The notes under the pieces were generated by a model. That model saw only the letters and a program-made list of their open reading frames with translations. It ran no database searches and was not told where the DNA came from. Made by a program: the position numbers and the translations under genes. This document shows, piece after piece, positions 11,701 to 24,509 of a DNA stretch of 64,000 nucleotides (position 1 is its first letter; each line of letters starts with the position of its first letter). The stretch is from Drosophila pseudoobscura (lineage: Eukaryota; Arthropoda; Insecta; Diptera; Drosophilidae): contig NC_046683.1 of the NCBI RefSeq assembly GCF_009870125.1, positions 3,782,001 to 3,846,000 of the forward strand, read 5' to 3'.

Positions 11701-14255
11701 GGGAAAGTAAATCAAAGCGTTTAATTAATATGCACTGAGGGCAGTCTGGCAATAAATTACATTCGAAATGTATGCCAAAACAAGGAAACGCCACCACCGG
11801 TGTCCCTGCACTCACCGCCCGTCCCGCCCCACCCCGACGCCCAAACACAGTATTTCACTTTCGATTCCCAGCGAACAGTCGGTGGATTTGGTCCGACAGC
11901 CTCCCTGGGCACATTGTCACATCGCTCATTGGGATCGGGATTGGACCTGCAGAGAGGAGGCACTAGCGAAAGAACCGAAAATGACGGCGCCATCGCAATT
12001 AAGATTGTTTCACTTTGCAGCCAACTGACACGCACTTCGAGCAAGGATCGACCCTGTGCATGCCCTGTAGATGGCAGCTTCGAGTGAGTTTCGATGGTCG
12101 TTGAAAGATATTTATCGTTATACCAGATGAATCTCGGAAGATATGTTTGTATACGAATTATGGCATATGAAATTACTTGAAACGATCATCTTTTACTGTA
12201 GAAAAGACCCTGAAGCTATTATTCGTAACAAACTCTTCATAGGATCTGATCATGGCAATATATTCCTGAACATAGATGATACATTTTGGGTGCTTCTTTA
12301 CATAGGACTCGATATCGGACCTATGAGCCCTATATCCCTTACGACTGTCGACTGTTCTGCAGGGTATTCGGCAGACAAATGTCATGTATACGAGTGGAAA
12401 TTGCGTGCAATTAATCAAATCTGAACCGAGTGCAGGCTCTTTTTCCTACACTCTACATTCTACACCCACTACCACCTCCCCTGACGAATCTACCCCCGCC
12501 CTTCTCCCGTTTCCCTGTATCCTGGATGCGTGTGCGTGCGAGTGTTTGTCCGTGGCACAAGTTAAAAGCAATTTGTGATTAGAACATCCACATGCGACAA
12601 GTTCTGCGACGAGTTGTTCTTTTTGTTGGCTCTTTCATCTAGCGACAGATAGATATAGTCGATGGAATGGTCCATCTAGATATGTAGATCGGTTCGATAG
12701 ATAGATAGATACACGACGGATGGTCATTATTTTTCATCTATATGCAGCATAATTTATTGAGATTTTTATTATAATTTTATTTATGATTTCTGAGTTTTCA
12801 AATTTGTTTGGCTCTCTGGCAGCAGAGCTTTTATTGTTGTTGTTGTTGTTGTTATTATTGTTGCATATTTTCTTTACCTAATATTCTATATAAATTAGTA
12901 CATATGCACAGTACATATCATAGGCTACTGATATATGTGCCATCGGTGGGTATATTTCTTTTCGCACAGCCATATATTATGGCATATCCTCATAAGCACT
13001 CGATGACACCGAAAGAAGCGAAACATTCTTCGAATAAATTGATGAGACAGGTGGAGCTGATCGGAAGGTTTAGTTTGCGGGCCATCTACAGTGGAAACTC
13101 CCTCTTAGCGGATGGATGGAGGCCCACCAATCATTGAGTATCTCTGGGAAGCCATCACTGTAATTCCATTCTAGTATGGATATGGATATTCGCGAAAGTT
13201 CTTCTTCCTTTGGGGATTATTAGGCCAAAGAGATGTGCTTTTAATAATTCTTTTTTATGCCGACATTTGCTCGATTTAATGAGCAATTTACTGAGGCACA
13301 AAACTGAATCGAATATTGAAAGAGGCAAATAGCAAATAGCAAATTCGCATTGGACATACACACTACACGGATGTATGTACATAGTCACTCGTCCATATGT
13401 CTGTATATCTATCCATGGTGTGCTGCACGTACACATGCACATTTAGAAGAAAAAAAAACTTATGAATATGAATATATTTAATCGTAAAACGGGCCGGTGA
13501 CTTGCCTGGCCCCGTGTGACTTGCCAAACTGTCGGTCGTTTGGTCGCTTGGTCGCTTGTGGCGATGGCGATGGCGAAGGCGTCAGTGGCCTGTGACACAA
13601 AAATAGATCCGGCCCCCAACTTTAACGGTCGCCCAAAGTCGACTGCAACTTTTAATGGCGAATAAAACAAATGCTAACAACCAAATCGAATCAAATGGAA
13701 TAGAAATTTATGGCTCTGTCGGATATACAGTCATAGAGGCAATCATTGCAAATAATAGCGTTTTGATAGCCATGAAACTACTGAACATCTAGAACCACTC
13801 CATGTGATATTTAGGCCTGAACCGTGCCCATTAACATCTAGATTCTAGAACCAAAGGTGATTCGAGTCTATTCCTCTCTGTCTAGTGTATTTTCGGAGAT
13901 TATTTGTTTCCCAAATGTGTCGTCTGGCGTCTGCCGTCTGCCGTCTGCCGTCTGGCTGCATGGATTAAAAATCATTTTGACAAAACGATCTCGAAGCCCC
14001 CATAAGCTGCCAGAGAGATTTTTTGAAAACCCCCACACACACACACGCTCAGCGTCTTCGAGTATAATTTTTAATTTATTATAAATAAATAAATACAAAT
14101 ACAAATACAATTATTAAGTTTAGTACACACAACACAACAAATTTGAGGGAAATTTGAGGGAGGGTGACTACTTGGAGTTGGGGGACAGGGGGCCGTGGCC
14201 GGGGCCGGGGCCATCGATGGCCATTGTGAATCGTCGTGCATCCTCGCCGCCGACC
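8713..14255. other. 5.5-kb intergenic stretch, no supported gene
   Basis: Upstream of su(r) and downstream of the SET/MYND gene. Visible structure: a GGGCC/GGGCT tandem at 9133-9173, GGGGAT repeats at 11631-11663, a TTG run at 12832-12857, GTCTGCC repeats at 13919-13955 and AATAAATAC repeats near 14085-14108. Two small minus-strand ORFs (9267-9458 and 12173-12394) have non-random-looking composition but no recognisable domain. No TATA, DRE cluster or splice pattern that would define a gene was found. Confidence 0.5.
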
Positions 14256-17200
14256 TTAAGCCGTCTCAGTGGCTGCTGGGGCTGGGGCAGGGGCAGGAGC
14301 TGCTACCGGTGGAGCGGCGGCTGCCTCCTCGGCCCGAGCCGCCTCCTCGAGGGCGGCCAGTAGCTTGTCCGCCTCGGCTGCCTTCGCCTGGAGCTCGGCC
14401 AACTTGCGCTGCTTCTCGGCCTCCTCGGCCAGCCTCTTGGCGCGGCGCTCCTCCTCGCGGCGCAGCAGATCCTGCAGCTGGGTGCGCACCAGGGACTCGC
14501 CCAAGCCCAGCTGGTCCATCACCTGGATGACGTCGCGACTGTACCGGAGGCGGGTGTTGGCCGCCAGCTCCTCGCTGCAGTCCTCGCGACCCTCGCCGAG
14601 GCGCTGCAGCACCGACAGCTTGGCATCGATCACCACGTAGTTGCTGTTGGGTATGAAGTTGTCGCTCTTCTCGTTCAAGTACTGGACCAGGGTGCGCAGC
14701 GAGTTCGAGTTGGCCTTGGCGTTGATGGCGCCGCTGGCGAAGTCCTGCGACTTCATCATCTGGGCGTGCGTGGACTTCTGCTTGCACACCAGGCAATTGT
14801 AGCTGGGATGCGGCAGTCCGGTGGTCTCCGGCACCACCAGGCCCGAGCAGTTCGTGTCACGGCAATACAGGCCCGAAATATAAGCGCCTTTCTCCTGCGA
14901 TTGCAAAAGAAAACCAAACCTTTGATTAATAATCGATAAGTGCAGCAGGGAGGAGTCGATAAGTAATAGATAAGTGCCATGGAGAGGAGTCGATTAATAA
15001 TCGATATGACGCGAAACAGAGACAAATCGATTAGTAATCAATGAGAGGATCAGCGGGAATACAACTTATTCGCTGAGAGTTAACGATGAGAAGACTGCTC
15101 AAAGGCTTTAGAGAGCCGAAAGTGTGTTTGGTAAATGAAACATAATTCATGAATTATTTATAGGAGAAAGAAGAATGGGAACCAGTGTTCATAGGCGCCT
15201 AAAAGTAGGGAAAGAGTCTTATAAGAGTCCAAGGGAAGACTGTTTTCCACTTAAAAATTAAAGAACCAAAGAGTACTTCCAGTGTTGAAAAAAAACCAAA
15301 TCATTTAATGAATTTACCGAAATGAGACACTTGAAAGCCAAACATCTGATCGTTAGCATACGACCTGCTGCGGATCACTTGAGATATATTTGAAGTGATT
15401 CATAGTCATTTATTGTTTCGCGGGATGGGGGGAGGGGTAGGGGGACATTCCAAATGTCCCGCGAAACACACAAAATGTTTTTCGCATTGTTAGGATTCCG
15501 ATTGCAGCTAAAAATAATCCATAACGGATTGAACAAGTTCAACGAGTGATCTCTACATCTCATAACTATGTCCATACCCATACCTATGCATACAATATAT
15601 CTGCCATATAAATACGTATCCGTGTATCGCTACGCAGAGCTAAAAAATTGACATAAATAAAAAAGATGTCGCTACGTGTGCGTTTTAATATTCGCTCGTG
15701 CGATCGATAAATATCTACGCGAACACTCGCATACATATCATCGGACGCGACGCACGGACGCAAATTCTGTTAAGTCTACGGATTTCGCATGCAGGGAGGA
15801 TGATGATGATTTCAGCATGGAATCCGTTCCGTTCTCAGGTTGTTAAGGGAGCCACGTCATGTCTATTCAGCTTTTGAATCGCTTGGCCAATTTGCTTGTC
15901 CATAAATTTAACTCGATAATTAATGGATCCGATCCGCAGATCGGTTGCAAACCAGAGCGGATAGCAGATAGCGGATGGTGCACAATAGCAACAAGTGATG
16001 GTGGCAAAGGAAGCACACTTATTTCTGTTGTGGTGACCCCACGCTTCAGTCCACCCAACGATTGCTAATCCCAATTCATAGACGCGAACGCCCTGAGCCC
16101 CTGAGAGTTCACTGAACCACTTCCACGCACACAGAGACCTCTGGAACCGGAACCGCAGAGGGGTTCGTTCTATTACAACCAGCACGAGACGATCCGAAAG
16201 TCAAGGTCAGAGAGCAGAGAACAAGGGACCGACCACAAAATGTGAATAGTATGTATATGAGAAATATTATTCAGAAAGAAACCTGTGAAGAAGAATCACA
16301 TTTCAAGATCTGTTGGAGATGAGAGATTGGCAATTGCATTGGCAATCAAAACATATACATATATACGTATAGGCCATCGGGATTGTTATAAACCATAATC
16401 ATGCATCATTTGCTGGTTTAATGGCTCATGCGTTTTTCCTGTATCAAATAGTTTTTGTTCATTATTCGACAACGGCCTCTACTCTGGTGTGTCGCGGATT
16501 CAAACGCGAATGTCAAACGAGAAATTACGACCCGACGGCGCTATACATATGTGGCCCTGGCCAAGAAAAAATCTGTTTCTTTATATACATACACACGTAT
16601 ATATCCAAACAAAAACAATTAAAAAAATAACAACAAAAAAAGAGAAAGAATTGTATCAAAATCGGAGAAAATTGCGACAAAAAAATGGAATTTAGGAATC
16701 AAATTCAAATCGATATGAGCGCAGAAAATTCCGGCAAAAACAGCAGCAGAGCGAAAAGATGTGTGAGATATATGTATGTATGTATGTAGATCTCGAAGCG
16801 CGAAAAAGATATATAGAAATCGAGATTCAGCCACCTCTCAGGCATTTTTAGGCCGAAAATATATATAGAGGAACCAAGCAAATTAAAAAGCTTTTTGGAA
16901 TCACATCTATTTATTTGTGATTTAATTGAATTGTGTTCGGCTCTTTAAAAATAAACAAAATTGTTGAATGTTGTAGCTGTTGTTGTAGCAGTTGTTGATG
17001 TTGGCTATTGGCTGTTGTTGAACGGCAAAAGGCCGCCGCCACTTGTTGCGCCTGGAAACGGGGGGACGCTTCTGGGAATGGCGAATGGCGAATGGCGAAA
17101 ATGGGAATGCCCGGCGCGCCGGCGGTGTATCGCGGGAGGAAATCAATTTACGGCCAACAATAACAAGACCAACAACTTGTAATAATACAAGTGGAGGGGA

Positions 17201-19104
17201 ATGGGCGTGTGTGTTATTCTGTTGGCTTAATTGTTTTCGGATGAATTTTTGATGCGCACAGGAAATCCTTAATTTTTGTTGTTTTCCCTCGCCCTGGCCA
17301 CACATGCAACAGCAACAAACAGAACAAAATGGGCGGCTAAAATCAAAAAGAATCATCCCCAGAGGATGGAGAATTTCGATATTGTCTTCTTTTGATGGAT
17401 CTCGACACGAGTTCACGTAGTTGCAAAGTTTGCCCCTTGGCCCTAATGGGCTCAAATTTATAAGATCGACCTCGACCCCAGTCCATCCGATATGGCATGG
17501 GGACTAGCCGCTTGATTACATTCGTCGGTTATTTGGCTAAATAGTTTATACAGCTGGCACGTCCCTCATCACTTGGCGCTGTCTGGGCCCGAATGGGTGA
17601 TGGGAAACAATTGGTGCTCGGAACACTTAAGAGATGGTGGAATGGAGTGATCTTCGAGTTAAGCAAGACTAAGATGTTAGTAAATACCCATAAAAAGCTC
17701 TTGGATATCTGAAATATTTGTGGCGAGAAAGCGCCGCAAATGATTGCTTAAGTAATAACCTAATCAGATCAGAAACAATAGCCATACTTCTAAGGGATCC
17801 ACCATTGATCTCCTATAAAGAATCCAATGAAATGGTCTTCATTTCAGATAGAGTTCTTCTTCTTCCTGAATGATCGTTTAAGAATTCTCCTACTGTCCCT
17901 GCCTTTAGAGCTCATCAAATGAGGATACCAACGATCGCGGATAGTAGTTACTATCTTATCAAGTGATCACTGAATGCAGCATTTAAGTAAATATCTTTGG
18001 CTATGTACCACAAGTATCCAATTTATTTTGACAACAAATGTTTGTCTTCAACTATCAAAAGTATCCATGAGACTGATCTAAAGTATTATTTCCTCCACGA
18101 TTCCTAAAAGCCCTAAAACTACTGCACACGAAAGTGAAATCCATCAACTATGATAATCGAAAAGTGAAGCAAGAAAGGATTGTAATGAAATGCTAAGAGT
18201 GCACTGAAAACTTATCAAGGACTGATCTATTCTAAAAGGGTTATGTTCTCACCGTCGGATCGGAGCATCGGGAGCACTTGCATGTGAATCCCCTCTTAAT
18301 TTTGAGGAATAGGTGTCGTGCAATGTTGCCCGTAAAGAGTTTCGTGTAAGTGGTTGTGATCTCGAAGCCCTCGGGTATATCGACGGCGGCGCGGACTATC
18401 ATTATGTTGGTCTTCTCTTCGAAGGTGTAGTACGAGTTGGGAATGCAGTCATGGTTCATGACGGCGAACAGGGGATAGAGGGCACGATAGTTGAACTCCT
18501 GGTTGTCGTTGGTGCGATCGGTGGTCTTGTCGAAGCCATTCGTTCGCAGGACGGCCACGGTGCGGTTCATGATCTCGAAGATCTTCTTGTCGGTGGGGAA
18601 ATTCTTGAAGCATTTGGCCGCATTGCGCACCTCCACGCGATGGTTGTTATCGAGATTCGCCTGCAGACAGTAGATCAGATCACGCTGGTCCTTGTTCAGG
18701 TTGAGGGCCCGGGCCACGCACAGCAGCCGGATGATCACCGAATTGGCCACCTCGGGCTCGTTGGGGCCCCACGACTTTAGCAGATCGCAGTCAGTCTTGT
18801 GCTGTTTCTTCTTGGAGCAGAGACTGCAGACGGGCAGGCCGCAACCAATGCGGCACATGAAGCGCGTATCCGGCAGCTCCCTCAGGCACACACTGCACGC
18901 ATTCAAGGAGTCCTCCTCGTGGGCGGACAGGCTGATCAGGAGCGGCATGTCTTTAAAGATGATCTCGCCGCGCTTGATGCTGCGCGTGGCCATCAGGCCG
19001 CGTCCGGCTATCTTTGAGACACCCACCTCCCAGGCCGGATCCTTGTCCTTGAACGGTGCCAGATGCAGGTCCAGCAGCTCCGAGGTACGTTTCGGGCAGA
19101 TCAT
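14256..19104 (-). CDS. SET/MYND (SmydA-like) protein
   Basis: Two exons, 18253-19104 (284 codons) and 14256-14894 (213 codons with stop), joined in phase 0 across a 3358-bp intron, give 496 aa. The open frame extends a few codons upstream only through a TTG, so I start at the ATG MICPKRTSEL. Motifs: SET-N segment GRGLMATRSIKRGEIIF; a MYND-like zinc-binding insert (CSVC ... CSLC ... C); the SET core MNHDCIPNS; EGFEITTTY; post-SET cysteines CKCSRCSDPT completed in exon 2 (LYCRDTNC ... CLVC). The C terminus is a charged helix of EEERRAKRL type followed by an Ala/Pro-rich tail, longer than I would expect. Insect SmydA proteins are a lineage-specific expansion of SMYD putative lysine methyltransferases; few have known substrates. 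Protein msta of Drosophila is my candidate orthologue from memory. An alternative first exon inside the intron cannot be excluded. Confidence 0.85.
14895..18252 (-). other. 3.4-kb intron of the SET/MYND gene
   Basis: Bounded by donor ACG|GTGAGA and acceptor TCGCAG|GAG on the minus strand. It contains a dense CGATA cluster at 14925-15050, simple GTAT repeats near 16773-16788, and long ORFs that are compositionally biased and unsupported. No second SET exon was found. Confidence 0.6.
14925..15050. promoter_or_regulatory. CGATA/DRE-like cluster inside the SET/MYND intron
   Basis: At least five sites fall within about 125 bp: AATCGATAAG, GTCGATAAG, GTCGATTAATAATCGATATG and AAATCGATTAG, embedded in a partly duplicated GGAGTCGAT unit. 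Clustered CGATA is the binding pattern of BEAF-32, and TATCGATA is that of DREF. Position next to the last exon suggests an insulator or an internal promoter. Confidence 0.5.
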
Positions 19105-20588
19105 GGCGCGAGAATTCAAGTTCCGAGTTTCGTTTCACACACAAAAAATTAACCAAACAAAATATTACGAGTATCTATCTCTATCACAATTACAGCTGTA
19201 TCTTTTGGGAAAAGTCTCGTAGTCTCGTAGTCTCCGAGTGTGATCTGGTATCGTTTTTTGAAAACTCTTTTTCTTTGGGTTCGGGGTTATCGCTGGCGGA
19301 GTTCTTTTCGCGACTGCCGTTCGTAAACTGTCGCCGTTTTCCAGCCTTACATGATTTTTATGTGAAAAGTCGGACGGAAAATCTTTTGCTGAGCGAAAAA
19401 GCTGAAAATTCGCTTTCAACGAGCGATCACGAGCCGAACGACGACAGCGCGATCACGATCAACCCCCAAACGATGCTGAAAATATACGAGTTCCCATCGG
19501 ATCTGTGGGTGGGACGTACAGACGGACAGCCCCGCCCCCCCTCAAAAGAGGTCTGAGGGGGCAAAGGAGCATCGTGTGGCATCATTATTCCCGATCCCAA
19601 TTGCGATCCTTGTCCCCTTATAGATAGATGGATGGATGGCATGGGATGGGATGGGATGGGATGGACGATGAACAGCACTTGGTTCGTGATCTGACAAAAA
19701 TTCACGGGGCCCCTAGTTGAATGGACGGTCGGATGGATGGATGGGATGGATGGATGGGATAGACGGATGGATGGGCGACGAGCGGACGGGCCGGACGGAC
19801 GACTTGTCGGCTGGCGGATGTACATGCAGGCATCTGTACATTCTAGATGTATCCACGTATGTTGTTCATACAAATCGGCATGGATTTGTGCACTTCTGAC
19901 AGCGCTCTGGAGTTGCGCCAAGAATGCTGCCGGTGCCACTGCCGTATGGAATGATGAACGATTCATTGGAGGAAGCGGTGCTCTTCGGGTGCTTGTGTGT
20001 GTCTGCTGGGGTGGCTTAAAGTCACTAGACTTTTGCTGATATTTTGTACTTTGAAGCGATTCATTTTGATTAATACATAATACCCTCGCTGACGGCGCGT
20101 CGTGAGTGTGCGGAAGTAACGACCCCAAGCAATGACCCCACGACTATTGTACAGGGCTTTCTGGTTCAACAAAGACGTCTTAACAAGATTCAGATTCCGT
20201 AGAATTCAAGGTTCAACCAGGTGAAAATTTACCTGAAAAAACCACATACCTACATACGGTAGACAGTTGATTGCAAAGATGAACCATTATAATATCATTT
20301 GTATTATAATATCCAAAAATCAATAGCAAACAGATAATCCCATTTAAAAAACGCTAGTCTTTTTTGAAACGCACTGTACAAATCCATCGGATTGGTAATG
20401 AATGTACGTATGAAAATATGAACGATCCAAACAAAATAAATTCAATTCCATTATCAAATTGAAGATAGGAGCATTGAAGCATGACCCACAGATCTCTGAC
20501 ACACTCAATCTTGAGAGAGGATTCTGCCTATAAAGATCGACTCGTACTGCGGAGCACATATCAGTGATTGTTTTGAAAATCAAACGAA
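19105..20588. other. intergenic: SET/MYND 5' flank and cystatin promoter
   Basis: Two blocks of GGATG/GGGAT minisatellite lie at 19624-19676 and 19729-19796. No coding sequence is supported. The two flanking genes are divergent, so regulatory DNA for both must lie here. Confidence 0.5.
20529..20535 (+). promoter_or_regulatory. TATA box of the cystatin gene
   Basis: TATAAAG lies 32 bases before an initiator-like TCAGTG at 20561, and the ATG follows at 20589, giving a short 5' UTR of about 28 bases. Confidence 0.7.
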
Positions 20589-21066
20589 ATGTTCAACGAC
20601 AAGTCTCTGTTCATTTGCCTGGCACTGGCCTGTGCTCTGGTCAGTGGAAGTCCTTACGGAGATGGAGATGAAGTCCCCCCATCCATCGGTGGCCTCGGTG
20701 CACCCAAAACGTTAAGTGGATCGGAGCTAGACTCCGCGAAGTCGACTCTGACTTACTCCCTGGACACACTGGCCGCTGGCGAGGGACCCAGCTACCGGTA
20801 AGGCATTGAGGGAGAATTCTACGACATGCCATCAATTGATCCTCGTTGTCCTCACATTTAGAGTCTCGAAAATCATGTCGGCCACCGTGCAGGTGGTCTC
20901 CGGCTTCCTGAACTCGTACATCGTGGAGTTAGTTGAACCGAATGGCGTCACCAAAGTGTGCGAAGTGAAGATCTGGTCCAGAAGCTGGTTGCCCAATGGC
21001 ATTGAGATCACCTTCAACTGCCCCAACGAGCCGCTGGTGATCAAGTCCCACGATGCTCCAGTCTGA
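20589..21066 (+). CDS. secreted cystatin-type cysteine protease inhibitor
   Basis: Exons 20589-20797 and 20862-21066 give 138 codons (137 aa). A signal peptide (LFICLALACALVSGS) is followed by a one-domain cystatin fold: an N-terminal glycine region (GGLGAPKTL), an alpha-helical segment, and after the intron the inhibitory hairpin loop QVVSG matching the QxVxG signature. A second wedge-like segment with W (SRSWLPNG) and two cysteines (VCEVK, FNCPN), which probably form the usual C-terminal disulfide, completes the domain. Such inhibitors block papain-like cathepsins. AATAAA follows the stop at 21071. From memory, D. melanogaster CG15369 on the X is a cystatin that would fit, but this is not verified. 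Confidence 0.88.
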
Positions 21067-24000
21067 ATCCAATAAAGATTTCGGTTTTCTTCGAATCGAT
21101 TTTGGGCTTTTTCTAAAGGATGTTCGAGGGGGGATCCCAAGTCCAAGAGCTCCTGGATTCCAATCGATTCAGCAACAGCTGATAGGGCGACTCCAGTGAC
21201 TCCAGGAGAGTTACAAGGCGCAATCGTTATAAATAAAGTGAGAGGTTAATATGCAGAGACCGCTGTTCTGGCTCCCGATCTCTGATCCATTTCGCTGCTG
21301 GCAATGCCCCATGCTAATTCCTTTCCCACTGGTGATACAGCAGCGAATTTCCATCTTTCTGATCATGAAGCAAGCATATACTTGCAGACAGCGAATAAAT
21401 ATACCTAATACACTCGACAACTTGCAAATTGGCCACCGCCTGGTGGCCGCTGCCTCCATCCGCGACTGCCGTCCGTCCGCCTCGCAGCACCGGGACGGGT
21501 GACGAAGACGGCTCACGTGCATCAGAAGAGTCGTCAGGCCAAATGCAGTCTGCAAATTGGCTCAAAATTCGCCTTCCGACAGCTAATGCCAACCACAGAG
21601 GCAGAGGCAGTGGCAGTGGCAGTGGCTGTGTGGCAGTGTGGCAGTGGCACCAACAACAACTTTAATTTAATGATATACAAAATAAACACACAAAAAAAAC
21701 CAAAACAAAATCAACCAAAATATTATAATAAAATTCGATGTATGCAAATGGCTTGCAAAATATGCAAATGGCCACAGGAACCAAACCAAACCACATTTTA
21801 TTGGCGCTTTGACGCGTTTTCGCTGCGCTCCGCTGGCAATGAGGAATTTGGCGCCATCGCGTAGCCGGTGCTCATTGCCATGTCGTCGTCCATGTCACAA
21901 AGTTGCCACAGATCCGCTGCAGCAGAACCGCATCAGATCCAAAAAAATCCGCATCCGAATCCGAATCCCAACAAAAAAAACCGCAACTGATTTTGCCAGT
22001 TGCTGCTGTCAGGTGGCGCCACTCCAGGCGTTTCACTAGCGCTTCCACTGCGAGAGAGAGGCAATCAGACAGAGAGAGCGCGAGTGAGAGCGCGGGTTAG
22101 CGGTAGTTCGCAACCTCAGCGGAGGGGAAAATAATTACAGTCAATCGAAATGAAAGCACGTATAATCCGTGTGGCATATGCAAAAGCCCTCACACACGAA
22201 AAACCGAAAATAATATTTTTCGCAAATTTATAACAAAATAGGAAAACAAATAGGTGGGCGCGGGGAGGGGCTGTACCCTGTACGCTGCCAACAAGTCTCG
22301 GCAAATTGCTACCCTTTTCGTTACTAAAGGCCCAATCACCTGTGGCGTCCATACCCCACCGCTTATACCCTATGTTTCGTATTCCGCATCAAAATATCTA
22401 TGAAAATTTGCTGAAAACCAAACATCTATGCCATGTTTCTGTTGTTGTTGTTGTTGTTGCTGTAGCTGATGTTTTTCTTTAGTTTTTGGTGTTTGCTTTT
22501 CTATCTTTTTTTTAATTTTCAGAGTCAATTAAAAATTGTAAATTTTACTTATAATTTAAGGTAGGCAAAAATGCAATGCGACCAGCAAAGACGACGACAA
22601 GCGAGGAAAAAAAATTTGCAATTAAAATTTTTCGCGTCTTTGTCACGGCAGCATACAGGGCGGGGGCTGGTGGGGGTGTTGCAGCATGGCAGCCGGAAGA
22701 CGGAGCAGGCGGAGGCGAAGGCGAAGGTTGGGCCCCACTTGATGGCGGCAAATTTGGCGTTGAATGAACCTCACCCCCAGCCGCACCCTGTTGCCCCCAT
22801 CGCCACATGGAGGATGGGAGGGCATGGGAGAATAGTAGGCGCAGTAGGAGATCGGGTGAACTGTTTGCGTGGCCCATTGCAAGCGTAAAGATGCACCCGT
22901 GCCGACATGGAAGGGTAATTGTGTTGATTGAAGATATCTATGTACATACATAGTCATCGTGAGAGCAACAGATGCAGATGCGTCTGTAGATTGCTGTGAA
23001 TGGAAATGGTCTGGATAGCCGGCCCCCAAGACTCAGTCACCATTCATTTGAGTTTAATTGGCTTTCCAGTTCATATGTATCACGTATTAAGCAAGTGGAA
23101 ACCTAGCGAGAAAAAGGGTATACGAAGGTCAATAAGTAGAGGATCGGAACCGTATTCAAAAACTTCCTAGATGATGGAATGAAACAGCGGTGGTTTCTGG
23201 ATTTGGGAGCAGTCCAACAACAAGGGAAAACCCTTAAAATCGACACTCTAGTTGAGCATCAATGCGCCGCGTCATGCACACGACGTTTATATCGTTGAGT
23301 CAAGCATCAATGTAAAGCGATGGAAACAGTTGAGAGCAAGGATGTATAAACGAAAAGTTCCACAATATTTAAGGATATTTCAACCAACTAATAATAGATT
23401 TACTTTCAAGTTCCGCTACTGCAAAAGTGCCTCTAACTAACCTTTACCATCGTTTGGAAGATGGAAAGCTGCTCTTTTTGTGGTATGATCTGCTGGACAG
23501 ACCATTCCAGTTGAGCATTTCTTCAGATACCATGTGTCAATAGATGATTTCTCAAATATTCTGGGTCTTACAGTTAAATTCCCATGTGAAATTTCCCCTT
23601 TGAAGCCTTTCTTCTCCCAACTAAATTTTCCGTTATTTCAAAAGCTTTCCCTGTGCAGAGTGAGTGCCTGCTCTCCAGCCCTGGTCCGGGGCATTGAATC
23701 AACATATTTGTGGCGGGTAAATTTCGCATTTGATTTTAATACACTTAAACGCAATCAATTTTATTGCACTCGTTGCGGTTGCCTGTCGAATCGAATTCGA
23801 TTTGATTTGCTTTTGAATGTGGGATGTGGATGTGGGATGGCTATGCTGATGCCAATGGGGATGTGGATTCGATTTGGGTATGGATTTAGCCTTCTGCGCC
23901 ATTCGCAAGGTCCCTGCCCCACCTGAGGCCGCGACCATCTATCCTCCTCCACATACGAAAGAAAAAAAATCAACAAATTATATGAAAGAAAAAAGAAAAT

Positions 24001-24509
24001 CTTGTTTACAACCAAAATGCGAGTGTGGAATGTTACGAAAATGCCGTTGCCGTTGCCGTGGCCGTTGCCGCTGCCGTTGCGTTCCATATGCACATGATCT
24101 AGGCGATCCATATAGCGATGTCTGAAGAAGACCTGAACGAACACTCGGAACGCAGATCCGCGACTTATGTGTTAACATAAAACAGATGACGAACGGCAGC
24201 TGCGACTGCCAATTTCGCTTCAAAACTTTGAGTGGAGGAGGAAGGCGAAGCGAAGCGAAGTGGAGGCTTCTGCTTGCTGTTTTCTATCGCACTACGATTA
24301 CTCCCACCTCTCCCTCTCGCCCTCCCCTCCCCCTCCGCCGTCGGGACAGCTCTGACATCATCAACACATGGTAGTGGGAGGCGCAGATTATATAATCTTC
24401 ATAGTCCAGATAAGCTTCAATTATTATCCAGCATCGTTATCGAGACGCCGGCTCTCTACAGCTTAGTACAGTTTTCCGACTACTGCAGAGGCGAGATCTA
24501 CAGATTGCA
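21067..24509. other. 3.4-kb intergenic stretch, repeats only
   Basis: Contains GGCAGT/TGGCAG repeats at 21597-21653, a (TTG)n run at 22438-22460, and CCGTTG/CCGTGG hexamer repeats at 24040-24083. Several ORFs above 90 codons here are products of these repeats and have no domain. The promoter of the next gene is at the right end. Confidence 0.5.
24389..24395 (+). promoter_or_regulatory. candidate TATA box of the OBP gene at 24510
   Basis: TATATAA lies 115-121 bases before the ATG at 24510, the only TATA-like element in that interval. No strong initiator is evident, so the call is tentative. Confidence 0.4.

Noticed and set aside
16922-17455. 177-codon minus-strand ORF in the SET/MYND intron
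   Set aside because: Contains TTG/AAC repeat-derived segments and no recognisable domain; splice signals do not join it to the flanking exons.
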